Of a stretch of DNA of 64,000 bases, positions 46,694-55,135 are shown one piece after another. The stretch is from Zunongwangia profunda SM-A87 (lineage in GTDB: Bacteria; Bacteroidota; Bacteroidia; Flavobacteriales; Flavobacteriaceae), in assembly GCF_000023465.1 (NCBI RefSeq), contig NC_014041.1, positions 5,013,501-5,077,500 of the forward strand, given 5' to 3'. Made by a program: the position numbers and the translations under genes. Position 1 is the stretch's first letter; every line of letters begins with the position of its first letter. A model generated the notes under the pieces. The model was not told where the DNA came from. It did no database searches and was given only the letters and a program-made list of their open reading frames with translations.

Positions 46694-47473
46694 TTATGCC
46701 GATTGTTGTTGTTCGTGTTTTTGCTGCAGCAATCTATAGGCGGTCATAAATTCCTTATGCACTTCCTTTTGAGAAAGTTTCAGTTCTTTGGCTATAGCCG
46801 CAAAGGAGTACTGCTTTTCATTACGCAGTTGTAATAGCTTTTCCTGTTCCGCAGTCATCCTGCCCGGTAGTTTTACCGTAACCACCTTTTTTGGTTTGGT
46901 TTCCAAATTATTGCCTTGATGGATAATTTTTTTAATATCCTCGATGGCTCTTTTTACCTCGTAGCTGGTGTAAGCGGTACTGGTTCCCATAACCTGGGCA
47001 ATGTTCTTATATTGAAAACCGTATGTTATGCAGAGTTCAATGAGACGACGTCTTTCAGCACTTAACAACGGAAAAACACGTCTTATCCGGTCGAAGGCTT
47101 TTTGGTCGGCTTCCTGATCCCGTAAATGTGGATCTTCTGAGTCCGGGTCAAATCCGTGCATATATTCCTGGTAGTCCGGAAAAAACTCCAGTCTGCCCAT
47201 ATTCCGGTGAAACTTATTCCTGGGGTGGCAATAGTAATAGGTACACTGGCGTTTCATCACATGAAGAAGGAAGTAGAGCATATGTTTAGGATCTTCTATA
47301 TGATCTCTTTTCTCCCATAATTTTAGGAACGTATCCTGAAGAATGCTCTCGATAACAAATTCATCCTTAATTAACTGCTTCCCCATCCAAAAGAGCTTAT
47401 GCTGATATCGGGCATAAATAAATTCCATGGCATCAGGATGCCCTTCTTTTAAAAGTTTAAACTCACGTTCCAT
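46694..47473 (-). CDS. ECF-type sigma-70 family factor with extra C-terminal domain, partner of dCas12f
   Basis: A 259-aa sigma factor. The ATG at 47473 (MEREFKLL) is preferred to a TTG two codons upstream. Region 2 is at about 12-78 (ILQDTFLKLWEKRD, typical of Bacteroidota ECF sigmas), and region 4 at about 126-183 (LLSAERRRLIELC, helix-turn-helix in YKNIAQVMGTSTAYTSYEVK). Unusually, about 70 more residues follow, with a second helix-turn-helix-like segment (SFAAIAKELKLSQKEVHKEF). ECF factors are normally 170-200 aa, so the addition may contact dCas12f or DNA. No anti-sigma gene is adjacent. It lies directly upstream of the dCas12f gene, with which it is surely cotranscribed. Confidence 0.87.
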   Translation of the reverse strand: MEREFKLLKEGHPDAMEFIYARYQHKLFWMGKQLIKDEFVIESILQDTFLKLWEKRDHIEDPKHMLYFLLHVMKRQCTYYYCHPRNKFHRNMGRLEFFPDYQEYMHGFDPDSEDPHLRDQEADQKAFDRIRRVFPLLSAERRRLIELCITYGFQYKNIAQVMGTSTAYTSYEVKRAIEDIKKIIHQGNNLETKPKKVVTVKLPGRMTAEQEKLLQLRNEKQYSFAAIAKELKLSQKEVHKEFMTAYRLLQQKHEQQQSA

Positions 47474-47475
47474 AG

Positions 47476-47495
47476 CCAACAGTTTTTAATGTTGG
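47476..47495 (-). promoter_or_regulatory. Hairpin just before the sigma-factor start codon
   Basis: CCAACA (47476-47481) and TGTTGG (47490-47495) form a 6-bp stem with an 8-nt loop ending 2 nt before the ATG. On the mRNA it could restrict ribosome access and hold down translation of the sigma factor. It would be a leader structure of the sigma-dCas12f operon. Confidence 0.35.
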
Positions 47496-47922
47496 ATCGG
47501 ATCTTCGAAAAGGGACTGTACTAATAAGTAATAGGAACCTAGCGGTGTGGAGTATAGTTTTCATAATTTATTGTGGTTTGTTTGTCTTTAACTAATTTGA
47601 AACCATAGGCCTTCCCAAAAAAGCCGTTAAACTTAGGGAAAGGCTTATATAGCTTAAGGGAAGGCTTTCTGGCTTCTAGCCTAGACTAAATGGCTAATTC
47701 ATTAAACGCTGGTTTCTTCTTATAGGTTTGGTTTTATAATTATATCATTATTAAATCAAGTCTTATACTGGCCGAAAAGAATAGTGCTATAGAGTTTCTA
47801 TTTACAATAGATGCTATATAAATGATTACATCATTGCTTAGTGATCTCAAATATAGTAAAAAACTAAAAAGGATACATATATGTATCCTTTTTTTGTTTT
47901 AGAAAATGTGACTTTTATCCTA
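47496..47922. promoter_or_regulatory. Divergent intergenic region between the sigma factor and the XRE gene
   Basis: About 430 nt without a gene that should hold the promoters of both divergent units. An 8-bp inverted repeat, GCCTTCCC (47609-47616) with GGGAAGGC (47658-47665), has AAGCC/GGCTT inside it, making a possible operator or cruciform. At 47866-47893 a separate 28-nt perfect palindrome occurs. No clear -33/-7 pair was found by eye. Confidence 0.45.
47866..47893. terminator. 28-nt perfect palindrome (terminator or operator) before the XRE gene
   Basis: AAAAAGGATACATA followed by TATGTATCCTTTTT is a perfect palindrome with extra T residues after it. As RNA it forms a hairpin with A/T flanks, as an intrinsic terminator would. 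Its position 30 nt upstream of a small XRE repressor start also makes it a candidate autoregulatory operator. Confidence 0.55.
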
Positions 47923-48174
47923 ATGTCAGATAAAAAGCTCATAACAGAGAAAAAAGCGCTAGGATCGAGAATTGCTGAACTCAGAAAAAAAGTTATTGAT
48001 CCAAGCACAAATAAGCCTATTTCACAAGAAGAATTAGGATTGAGAACAGGAAACGCAAAAAAGACGATTGGTGAAATTGAAAGGGGGAATACTAATCCGA
48101 CTTTTGAAACTTTATTTAAAATCGCTCGAGAATTAAAAGTTCCGATTATAGAACTATTTAATTATTCGAAATAA
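47923..48174 (+). CDS. Small XRE family transcriptional regulator
   Basis: An 83-aa single-domain HTH_3 protein. The frame is open from 47881, but the ATG at 47923 (MSDKKLITEKK) avoids reading through the palindrome upstream. The domain covers about 15-78 (LGSRIAELRKK, ISQEELGLRTGNAKKTIGEIERGNTNPTFETLFKIARELKV). Such short repressors are typical of mobile elements and defence modules. It is divergent from the sigma-dCas12f operon and may regulate it, or it may simply be cargo near the IS110 element downstream. Confidence 0.85.
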   Translation: MSDKKLITEKKALGSRIAELRKKVIDPSTNKPISQEELGLRTGNAKKTIGEIERGNTNPTFETLFKIARELKVPIIELFNYSK

Positions 48175-48572
48175 AGAGAAAATATCTTGAAATTGAAAGA
48201 GAAGGTAGTAAACTAACCAGTTATGACAGCAGAAGAAAAGTTCATCAACTCCGTTAAACATCGTTTAATGTTTATTGTATCGAAAATTGGGCTTGAATCT
48301 AAAATATAGTTCTTGATACAATTCTGCTTCGTTTCATAGCGAAAAATCACTCCTTTAGACTTGTATTGTTATTTTTATAGCAGTATTAACAAAGAAAAGA
48401 GAGCTGAACTCGGGTACACTAATATCGCTCAGAACATAAAGTTCATCGTTCGATTCAGACCCAAGTTCAGACTTTCATCAACAATCTCTAATAGAAATTC
48501 GGGATATAAGCCCATTATCAAGGAGTTGAGTTATTGATGAAATCCCTCTTATCTACAAAGCATTACAAAGTT
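48175..48572 (+). other. Intergenic region with likely IS110 left end
   Basis: 398 nt between the XRE gene and the transposase. A 28-codon reading frame (48223-48309) is too short to support. From about 48310 the sequence probably belongs to the IS110 element and holds its non-coding left end with the candidate bridge RNA. The boundary between host and element is not recognisable, as IS110 elements lack clear inverted repeats. Confidence 0.45.
48404..48470 (+). ncRNA. Candidate IS110 bridge RNA segment
   Basis: CTGAACTCGGG (48404-48414) pairs with CCCAAGTTCAG (48460-48470) with one mismatch, enclosing a 45-nt internal region. It lies about 100 nt before the transposase. IS110-group elements encode a bridge RNA upstream of the recombinase, made of stem-loops whose internal loops base-pair with donor and target. 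This is the expected position and shape, but loop pairing was not verified. Confidence 0.45.
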
Positions 48573-49556
48573 ATGAAAAGTATTTATGTAGGTATCGACA
48601 TTAGTAAAAACACGTTGGATTTTTGTGTTAGATCTTCCGGTGTGGCAAGCTTTCACAAGATCGGCAACAAAACCAAAAGCATCCGCAAGCTTTTGAAAAG
48701 CATAGCCAAAATAGATTCCAAGGCTTTTATAGCCATGGAAAACACGGGGTATTATAACTATAACCTTTACCAAACCCTGAAAGGCTTTGATTTTAACGTC
48801 TATGTGATAGACCCCAAGCATATCAAAAGGAGTATCGGCCTGGTGCGCGGTAAGAACGATAAGGTAGATGCCAAGAGGATTGCCATATTCATTGAAAGGA
48901 ACCATCAGGATTTTGAATGCTGGGAACCTTGCAGTGAAGCCATCAGGTCTTTAAAGATATTGATGGGCCAACGTAGATCAAAAATCAAGCAGCGCAAAGG
49001 GATCAAACAGCAAATGGCCGATTTAAAGGATATTGTATTTAATGGCAGTACCAGAAAACTGATCAAGATCAATCAAAAGGCCATCAAAGAACTGGATAGG
49101 CACATCCACGAAATAGAAACCTTGATCCGTGCCGAAATCAAATCGGACCCGGTTTTACAGGAACAGCTCAAAAGGATCAAGACCGTACCGGGCATAGGGG
49201 ATGTTACCGCTTGGATGATCGCCATCAAAACCGAAGGCTTCCAACGTTTGACCGATCCAAGGAAGCTCGCCTGCTTTGCAGGGGTGGTACCCTTTGAGCA
49301 ACAGAGCGGCACCAGCCTAAAAACCAGGCCCAGGGTATCGAAAATGGCAGATATGGCCTTGAAGTCCGTACTTCAGATGGCCGCTATGAGGGCGGTAAGG
49401 ATGCAAAATGATCTGCAGGTATATTACCTAAGAAAAGTCGAAGAGGGCAAAAATAAAATGAGTGTTCTAAATGCGGTCAGGAACAAATTGTTACACATTG
49501 CTATGGCACTAATTAAAAACCAAACAAATTATAAAAACCGCTTGGAATTGTCATAG
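48573..49556 (+). CDS. IS110 family transposase (bridge-RNA-guided recombinase)
   Basis: A 327-aa recombinase from the ATG at 48573 (MKSIYVGIDISKN). An upstream TTG at 48534 is less likely. The N-terminal DEDD RuvC-like domain shows Asp in YVGIDIS, Glu in FIAMENTGYY, and two Asp in VRGKNDKVDAKRIA. A coiled region follows (about 130-190). The C-terminal Transposase_20 domain has RIKTVPGIGDVTAWMI and FAGVVPFEQQSGTS, whose Ser is the likely nucleophile. The gene appears intact, so the element may be active. Confidence 0.93.
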   Translation: MKSIYVGIDISKNTLDFCVRSSGVASFHKIGNKTKSIRKLLKSIAKIDSKAFIAMENTGYYNYNLYQTLKGFDFNVYVIDPKHIKRSIGLVRGKNDKVDAKRIAIFIERNHQDFECWEPCSEAIRSLKILMGQRRSKIKQRKGIKQQMADLKDIVFNGSTRKLIKINQKAIKELDRHIHEIETLIRAEIKSDPVLQEQLKRIKTVPGIGDVTAWMIAIKTEGFQRLTDPRKLACFAGVVPFEQQSGTSLKTRPRVSKMADMALKSVLQMAAMRAVRMQNDLQVYYLRKVEEGKNKMSVLNAVRNKLLHIAMALIKNQTNYKNRLELS

Positions 49557-49582
49557 AAATCGAACGGACTAATTATTAAGGT

Positions 49583-49948
49583 TTAATCTAATTTATAAAT
49601 AGTGCCTTTTTTATTAAAATAAGAACCGGTGATTTCTAAAATACAGTCCTCGCCAAAACCTGCATAGCCATAATATCCTTTTAACTTCACAAAAAAATCG
49701 GTGCCTTTAATTTCATATAAATCACCGGGACCATCGGCTAATTCTATTTCAAATTTACCCGTTTTTAAGTCGGTTCCGGTTTTTACAAAAATAAACTCAA
49801 TTTCATTGCCGTCTTCATCTAAAGTATCGTCCTCCAATTCCTCTTTTTTATAAAATGCATCTACATCATAGTCATCTAAATCGTCTAAGGATTGTGCTGT
49901 GGTGATTGAGGTAATCAAAAAAGTAAGGATTAAAAGGATATTTTTCAT
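49583..49948 (-). CDS. Small secreted hypothetical protein
   Basis: A 121-aa protein with a clear signal peptide (MKNILLILTFLITSITTAQ, cleavage near 19). A very acidic segment (LDDLDDYDVDAF, about 21-47) leads into a C-terminal part of beta character (FEIELADGPGDLYEIKG, GYYGYAGFGEDCILEITGSY). I do not recognise the family. It ends close to the likely right end of the IS110 element and is separated by 228 nt, with no obvious gene, from the restriction operon. Confidence 0.6.
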   Translation of the reverse strand: MKNILLILTFLITSITTAQSLDDLDDYDVDAFYKKEELEDDTLDEDGNEIEFIFVKTGTDLKTGKFEIELADGPGDLYEIKGTDFFVKLKGYYGYAGFGEDCILEITGSYFNKKGTIYKLD

Positions 49949-50176
49949 TGGTTCGCTGTTTTATGGTAGCATCATACAAATTAAGGTATAACTAATTTCA
50001 ACATTTTTTATTTCTATAATTTCGCTACTTTAATAAGTATTTATTCTTTGGTCTAGCTACCTTATAAATCAAGAAAACACAATCATATGGTTTACACTTG
50101 CCTTAGAAATGGCAACTACCGGTAAATTTTGCAATGATACCAAGTACCTGATTATGGTAAATCAATAATAAATAGA

Positions 50177-50767
50177 TTAATAACGCCCAATTAAAGGTTT
50201 TAACTCAAGAGCTAATTCTTTCTCGAGTGCTGTGATCAAATATTTCATATCATTATCAAACACGATATATTTCACCTTAATATTTCCAAATCTGCTTACG
50301 TCGTACCAATGAAATAATTGCATGCTGGCGGTTTTTTCACTAACAGAATAACCCAAATGAGTTACCAACCTTCCCCAAAAATAGGTTTGAACCTTCCCCA
50401 CATAAAGGGTGGTACTTTCTTTTGAAAAGTATTTTTTGAATGATGCCGTATTTCTGTAGTAAGGTTCTTTGTATTTCCACCTTACTTTTTCTACATATTT
50501 TTCATATTGTAATCTTATTTCTTTGTTTCTGCTAGAGGACTCCAATTCAAACCAATATAAAACCGGTTTTCTTATATTTTTTAATCTTTGAAAGATGTTT
50601 ACGTGTTCTTCACAAGTAGTTATATTTCTAACTTTACAGTAATCCATATGGAAATAATTAGAATTTAACTCAATAACATTATTGCCTTCTTGCTCACAAA
50701 ATCTCTTATGAGCTTTCTCTAGTGTTGCTTTTGCTTGCTTTAATGAATTTTCTACTATTTCATTCAT
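50177..50767 (-). CDS. GIY-YIG-like protein at the end of the restriction operon
   Basis: A 196-aa cytoplasmic protein. Its central part has features of a divergent GIY-YIG nuclease: LYVGKVQ at 121-127 in the place of the second motif (YIG), Arg133 and His137 in the following helix (GRLVTHLG). Tyr71 in VLYWFELE would stand for the GIY strand. A basic helical stretch (about 85-105) lies between. It begins 26 nt after the hsdR stop and is on the same strand, so it is likely part of the defence operon, perhaps as an accessory nuclease. The family assignment is from motif inspection only. Confidence 0.5.
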   Translation of the reverse strand: MNEIVENSLKQAKATLEKAHKRFCEQEGNNVIELNSNYFHMDYCKVRNITTCEEHVNIFQRLKNIRKPVLYWFELESSSRNKEIRLQYEKYVEKVRWKYKEPYYRNTASFKKYFSKESTTLYVGKVQTYFWGRLVTHLGYSVSEKTASMQLFHWYDVSRFGNIKVKYIVFDNDMKYLITALEKELALELKPLIGRY

Positions 50768-50793
50768 ATAAATCCTTTAACATCATTATTAAT

Positions 50794-53700
50794 CTATGCA
50801 CTCCACTCACCAAACTGTCCCTCAGCCTGTTCCATAATGTCCTGTAGGATTTCGTTGAGTTTCGTGATGCTTATTTTACCCCGGAGTTCTTTTTTAACCG
50901 CTAGGCGTATGCTGGCTTTGGCGTTCTCTTTTTTGGTCCAGTCTAATTGCAAATTGTTTTTTACGGCTTGAACCACGCCGTGTACAATGTCTTGAATAGG
51001 ACCCTCTTCTTTGATGATCTCTTTTTTAGCTGCCAGAATATCGTAGAAGGCCAACTCTTCTTCACTCAAACCCAATTCTGCAATCCGAGTGTCTTCTTTC
51101 TGTAAATCTTTTGCACGCTCTACCAACTCGGCTATGGTGGCATAACTATCCAAAGCGTTGTTATGATAACGGTCAATAACCTTTTCCAGTTCTTCTTTAA
51201 GACTGGTGTACTTTTTTATGTTTTTATGCAGCCGCAGTTTGATCTCATCTTTTAAGATATTTTTGATGAGTTCTATTTTTAAAGCATTGCCATCTTTTTC
51301 TTGCTTGGCACCTAACAAAAAGGTATCGTCCAGAATGGCAATATCCGGTCGCTCAATACCGGCCATGGCAAATACATCTACGATGTCCTCACTTTCTATA
51401 CTCTGGCTGATGAGTTCTTTTACCTTCTCTTTTTGCTCCCCACGGGTGGTGGTTACACTTTTGGCATTGCGTACCGCTTTACTCACATGTTGCACAAATA
51501 AGACATCTACTGCAGTATGTTGTATGGCCGACTGACTTTTTACGATTGACAACAAGCCGCTCATCGTTTTTTCGGCTTTCATAAAGTCCATAGAAGCTTC
51601 ATCATCTTTAATGATGTGATTTAAAGCTGCTTTTACCAAAAGTACTTTATCGGCCTCCCGCAGACCTTTCCAATTGTGGTAATCTACGTGTTCCGGCAAG
51701 TAGGCGATACAGCTTTGCAGCTGATCAAAAAACAACTCTAAGGCCTGTTCCATATCTACTGTAGGCTTGCCTTTACCTCCACTTCCGGTATATTTAGAGG
51801 TGGCTGTTTTAAGATTATCGCCAATGCCTATGTAATCTACAATCACTCCGTTTTTCTTATCCTTAAATACCCGATTGGTACGGGTGATGGCCTGCATCAG
51901 GTTATGCCCACGCATAATTTTGTCTACATACATCGTATGTACACAAGGGGCGTCAAAACCAGTAAGCCACATATCTCTTACGATTACAATACGCAACGGG
52001 TCTTCCGGATTCTTAAAACGTTTCTTGAGTGCTTCGGTACTGTGCTTGGTTCGGAAATGCTCATTCCATGCCACAGGATCTTTACTGATGTTACCGGTCA
52101 TCACTACGGCGATATCCGGGCAATCTTCCAGTTCCTTTAGCGCATCATACATCTTAACGCAGTTCCGCCTGCTCATACATACGATCATTGCTTTTCCGTC
52201 AAGGGTTGCAATACGCTTGGTATAATGACTTAAAATATCTTGTGAAATCTTAGCGACCCGATCTGCACTCCCTGCAGCATCTTCGATAGCCGCCCATTTT
52301 AAATTGGGGTTGTCTTCGTCTGCTTCGGTGATCGCATCAACCTCAGCATCTATATCTTCATTCCACAAATGCAGCTTAGCCAGACGGGGTTCGTAATAGA
52401 TTTTTACGGTAGCATTATCCTCTTCGGCCTGGCGGATGTCGTAAATGTGAATCAGGTCTCCAAACACCTCCTGCGTATCGGCATCTTTGCTGTCTACAGG
52501 CGTACCGGTAAAGCCAATAAACGACGCATTGGGTAATGCCCTGCGCATATTACTGGCAAAGCCGTCCAGAAGTCCGTACTGCGTACGGTGGGCTTCATCT
52601 GCCATCACAATGATGTTTTCCCGCGTACTCAATACCGGATGCTCCAGTTCTTTTAACGTGTCCTCGGTACCGGTTTTAAGGCGGAACTTCTCAATGGTCG
52701 TAAAAATCACGCCACCGGCTCCCGCACTCAGCAATTTGCGTAAATCGGCTGTGGTATCTGCGTGTTGCACATCGCCTACCAGATCTTTAGCCAATACAAA
52801 GTTTTCATAAAGCTGAAAATCCAGATCACTACGGTCTACCTGCACCACAATGGTTGGGTTTTTAAACTGCTGCATACTGCGCAAAATGCCCGTATAGATC
52901 GCCATAAAAATACTCTTACCCGATCCTTGTGTATGCCAGACCACTCCAATACGCCCATTACCCACCGGCCGCACCGCTTTTTGTGCTGCTGCCACGGCGT
53001 AGCTTACGCCAAAATACTGATGGTACTTCGCTCCTTTTTTAATCAACGTACCGTTATGGTCTTCGTGAAAAATAAAGTTCTTGATGTAATCGAGAATACG
53101 CGCTTTAGGAAACAGCCCAAATAACAGGGTATGCATCTGGAAATCCTCATCGTTAAAGGTGGTTTTGCCGTCTATACTCTTCCAGGCTGCAAACCACTCT
53201 TGGCCGCTGCTGTACATCCCGTGTTGGGCTTCATTCCCATCGCTGATGATGGTTAATGCATTGTACTCAAACAGCTGCGGAATGTCTTTTTTATAATGTT
53301 GAATCTGGTTAAAAGCTTCTTTGATGTTGGTATGCTCATCATACCAGTTCTTCAGTTCAAAAACCACCAGCGGCAGGCCGTTGATATAAATGATGATGTC
53401 GGGGCGGCGTTTGTTTTTACCGGTAATGCTGAATTGATTGACCGCCCAAAAGTTGTTATTGTCGGGGTTCTCAAAATCGATGGGGTAGATATGCACAGCT
53501 TTTTCTGCACCGGTTGCATCTTCATACGGAAACTCAACCCCTTTAGTCAATTTTAAATGAAAATCCCGATTGCGGTGGTCTAAGTCTGCACCTATATTAT
53601 GCGTAAACGAAGCAACGGCAAACTCCTGAATATCCTGTGGGATATGCGGGTATTGCCGGGCAATAAAGGCAGCCAACTCGTCTTTAAGCACCACGCTCAC

Positions 53701-53796
53701 ATTGTTTTGCGGCAAGCTAGTACCCAGCTTATGCGTATAGCCCAGATCTTCTAACCAGTCTATACAGGCCTGCTCAATATTTGCTTCTGTAGTCAT
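50794..53796 (-). CDS. hsdR: Type I restriction enzyme, endonuclease/translocase subunit
   Basis: A 1000-aa HsdR subunit. The N-terminal PD-(D/E)xK nuclease shows Asp133 in RRPDIIIY and Glu147-x-Lys149 in VVFELKN. The SF2 motor carries Walker A HTQGSGKS (288-295), DEAH at 400-403 in MADEAHRTQYG, motif III GFTGTPVD and motif VI region AITRTNRVF. The C-terminal helical part (about 760-1000) should bind the methyltransferase core. Length and motifs are complete, so the subunit is probably active. It follows hsdS after a 97-nt gap holding a palindromic repeat. Confidence 0.95.
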   Translation of the reverse strand: MTTEANIEQACIDWLEDLGYTHKLGTSLPQNNVSVVLKDELAAFIARQYPHIPQDIQEFAVASFTHNIGADLDHRNRDFHLKLTKGVEFPYEDATGAEKAVHIYPIDFENPDNNNFWAVNQFSITGKNKRRPDIIIYINGLPLVVFELKNWYDEHTNIKEAFNQIQHYKKDIPQLFEYNALTIISDGNEAQHGMYSSGQEWFAAWKSIDGKTTFNDEDFQMHTLLFGLFPKARILDYIKNFIFHEDHNGTLIKKGAKYHQYFGVSYAVAAAQKAVRPVGNGRIGVVWHTQGSGKSIFMAIYTGILRSMQQFKNPTIVVQVDRSDLDFQLYENFVLAKDLVGDVQHADTTADLRKLLSAGAGGVIFTTIEKFRLKTGTEDTLKELEHPVLSTRENIIVMADEAHRTQYGLLDGFASNMRRALPNASFIGFTGTPVDSKDADTQEVFGDLIHIYDIRQAEEDNATVKIYYEPRLAKLHLWNEDIDAEVDAITEADEDNPNLKWAAIEDAAGSADRVAKISQDILSHYTKRIATLDGKAMIVCMSRRNCVKMYDALKELEDCPDIAVVMTGNISKDPVAWNEHFRTKHSTEALKKRFKNPEDPLRIVIVRDMWLTGFDAPCVHTMYVDKIMRGHNLMQAITRTNRVFKDKKNGVIVDYIGIGDNLKTATSKYTGSGGKGKPTVDMEQALELFFDQLQSCIAYLPEHVDYHNWKGLREADKVLLVKAALNHIIKDDEASMDFMKAEKTMSGLLSIVKSQSAIQHTAVDVLFVQHVSKAVRNAKSVTTTRGEQKEKVKELISQSIESEDIVDVFAMAGIERPDIAILDDTFLLGAKQEKDGNALKIELIKNILKDEIKLRLHKNIKKYTSLKEELEKVIDRYHNNALDSYATIAELVERAKDLQKEDTRIAELGLSEEELAFYDILAAKKEIIKEEGPIQDIVHGVVQAVKNNLQLDWTKKENAKASIRLAVKKELRGKISITKLNEILQDIMEQAEGQFGEWSA

Positions 53797-53814
53797 AAAT
53801 AATTATTTCCTTTC

Positions 53815-53834
53815 ATTCCCGCGCAGGCGGGAAT
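53815..53834. repeat. Palindromic repeat ATTCCCGC-GCAG-GCGGGAAT
   Basis: A perfect 8-bp inverted repeat with a 4-nt loop in the gap between hsdS and hsdR. Palindromes with this wording are dispersed in many Bacteroidota genomes. It is a stable RNA hairpin without a T-run, so it may stabilise mRNA or reduce read-through into hsdR rather than end transcription. Confidence 0.6.
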
Positions 53835-53893
53835 CTCATTAGCCCACCCAAATTTTTCAATACAAGCGAAAATCTCAACCCAACACTCTTCTT

Positions 53894-55111
53894 TTAAATT
53901 TCACCCTCCAACACTTCCTCCAAATCAAATTCGTTTAAACGGACTTCCCCGCTTACTAATTTAGGGAGTAAGGTATCTCTGAGTTGAGTTAAGGTCTGTT
54001 TTTGTTGAGTATTCATTTCTATTTTTCTAAATATTTTAGCAATTTGAACACTAAATAAATTGATAATTGATTTTTCTGGCTTGACCACTTTAATTCTGTG
54101 GACATCGTTTCTATTTAATGTAGGAACTGCTGAACCTGAATTAAACTCTTTTAAATCAATATTTTTTAAAACAAAAAATGCGTGATAAGGCGTACTGCTC
54201 CTATATTCTTTTATCCATAAAGAAGTATTTAGTGGCCAGAAATCTTCTGAAACAAAATATACATTTCCTAAAACTCCTGACCTTCCAGTGGTTACTCCTG
54301 GAGCTTCTACTTTATATTCATTATGATATGTTGATTTTCCACTTGCAGCATAAATAGGAACATTTCCTTCTATCCTCTTTTTCTTTGGTAAGTCAAAACC
54401 CCTCTGTAATACAAATAAATCTTCCAAATTAGCAACTACCCAACCCTCAGGAATCAACCCGAGTTCACTTTCTATAAACTTCCCATCCTGAAAGGGTCCA
54501 AAATCCACAAACCATTCTTTATACAGCGCCATGGCCATCTCTTCTAAGGTCTTATTGATGGCCAGGTTGTTTTCTATTTTGGCATCTATAGCCGAAAGGA
54601 TGTTGGCTATGGCTTTTTGTTCTGGGAGGGGTGGGAGAACTACTGACATATTATTTATGTCCTCCTTACCAATGTTTTGCTGTGCTGATTGTGTTTGATT
54701 TGCTAATATTTGATTAAAGAAAAAATCAGACTTTAGGAATTGAAAAAAGTATTCCTTATTTAAAATATTTTCATTTAGTGGAATAAAATTACCTACGCGA
54801 TAGTTTTGCAATACAATCTCATCAAAATTAAATCTAGCTACTTTACCTATGGTGGCACCAGTAAGTGCAATTAAAATATCACCTTTATTCAGAATAACTC
54901 TTTTAAATTCATCAATTCTATTAATATCTATGTAACTGCATGATGAGATATCTGCTATACCATCACCTTTTATTTGAGTGATTTTGAAAATCTTAATACC
55001 CTTATCAGTAAAATCATAATTTCGAAATTGATAGCCGTGCTTCAATTCTGCAACATTTCGAAAATCTACTACCTCCCAGTTTTCAGGAATTCTATTTAAC
55101 GAGTTTAACAT
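53894..55111 (-). CDS. hsdS: Type I restriction enzyme, specificity subunit
   Basis: A 405-aa DNA-recognition subunit. Two target-recognition domains (about 10-150 and 215-365) begin with related wording, IPENWEVVDFRNVAELKHG and LIPEGWVVANLEDLFVLQRG. They are separated by the central conserved helix (LPPLPEQKAIANILSAIDAK, 160-200) and followed by a second conserved helix with LRDTLLPKLVSGEVRL. Each domain contacts half of a bipartite site. Its sequence differs from known ones enough that the site cannot be predicted. It lies 24 nt after the KAP gene. Confidence 0.93.
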   Translation of the reverse strand: MLNSLNRIPENWEVVDFRNVAELKHGYQFRNYDFTDKGIKIFKITQIKGDGIADISSCSYIDINRIDEFKRVILNKGDILIALTGATIGKVARFNFDEIVLQNYRVGNFIPLNENILNKEYFFQFLKSDFFFNQILANQTQSAQQNIGKEDINNMSVVLPPLPEQKAIANILSAIDAKIENNLAINKTLEEMAMALYKEWFVDFGPFQDGKFIESELGLIPEGWVVANLEDLFVLQRGFDLPKKKRIEGNVPIYAASGKSTYHNEYKVEAPGVTTGRSGVLGNVYFVSEDFWPLNTSLWIKEYRSSTPYHAFFVLKNIDLKEFNSGSAVPTLNRNDVHRIKVVKPEKSIINLFSVQIAKIFRKIEMNTQQKQTLTQLRDTLLPKLVSGEVRLNEFDLEEVLEGEI

Positions 55112-55135
55112 AATATCTTTTCCAGTTTTGGGGTA

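Larger units (their letters stand above)
48310..49582 (+). mobile_element. IS110-family insertion sequence (approximate limits)
   Basis: The element is defined by its transposase (48573-49556) and about 260 nt of upstream non-coding DNA. It has no terminal inverted repeats or target duplication that could be seen, as is usual in this family, so both limits are estimates. It separates the XRE/sigma-dCas12f module from the restriction island. Confidence 0.55.

Noticed and set aside
47650..47689. Short matches of both guides upstream of the sigma factor (TAGCTTAAGG and AGCCTAG-ACTAA)
   Set aside because: Only 10-12 nt, one with a gap, and not covering the seed end. Autoregulation would be attractive but the evidence is too weak.
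48223..48309. 28-codon frame after the XRE gene
   Set aside because: Too short and without recognisable motif. It could be a remnant cut by the IS110 element but cannot be supported.
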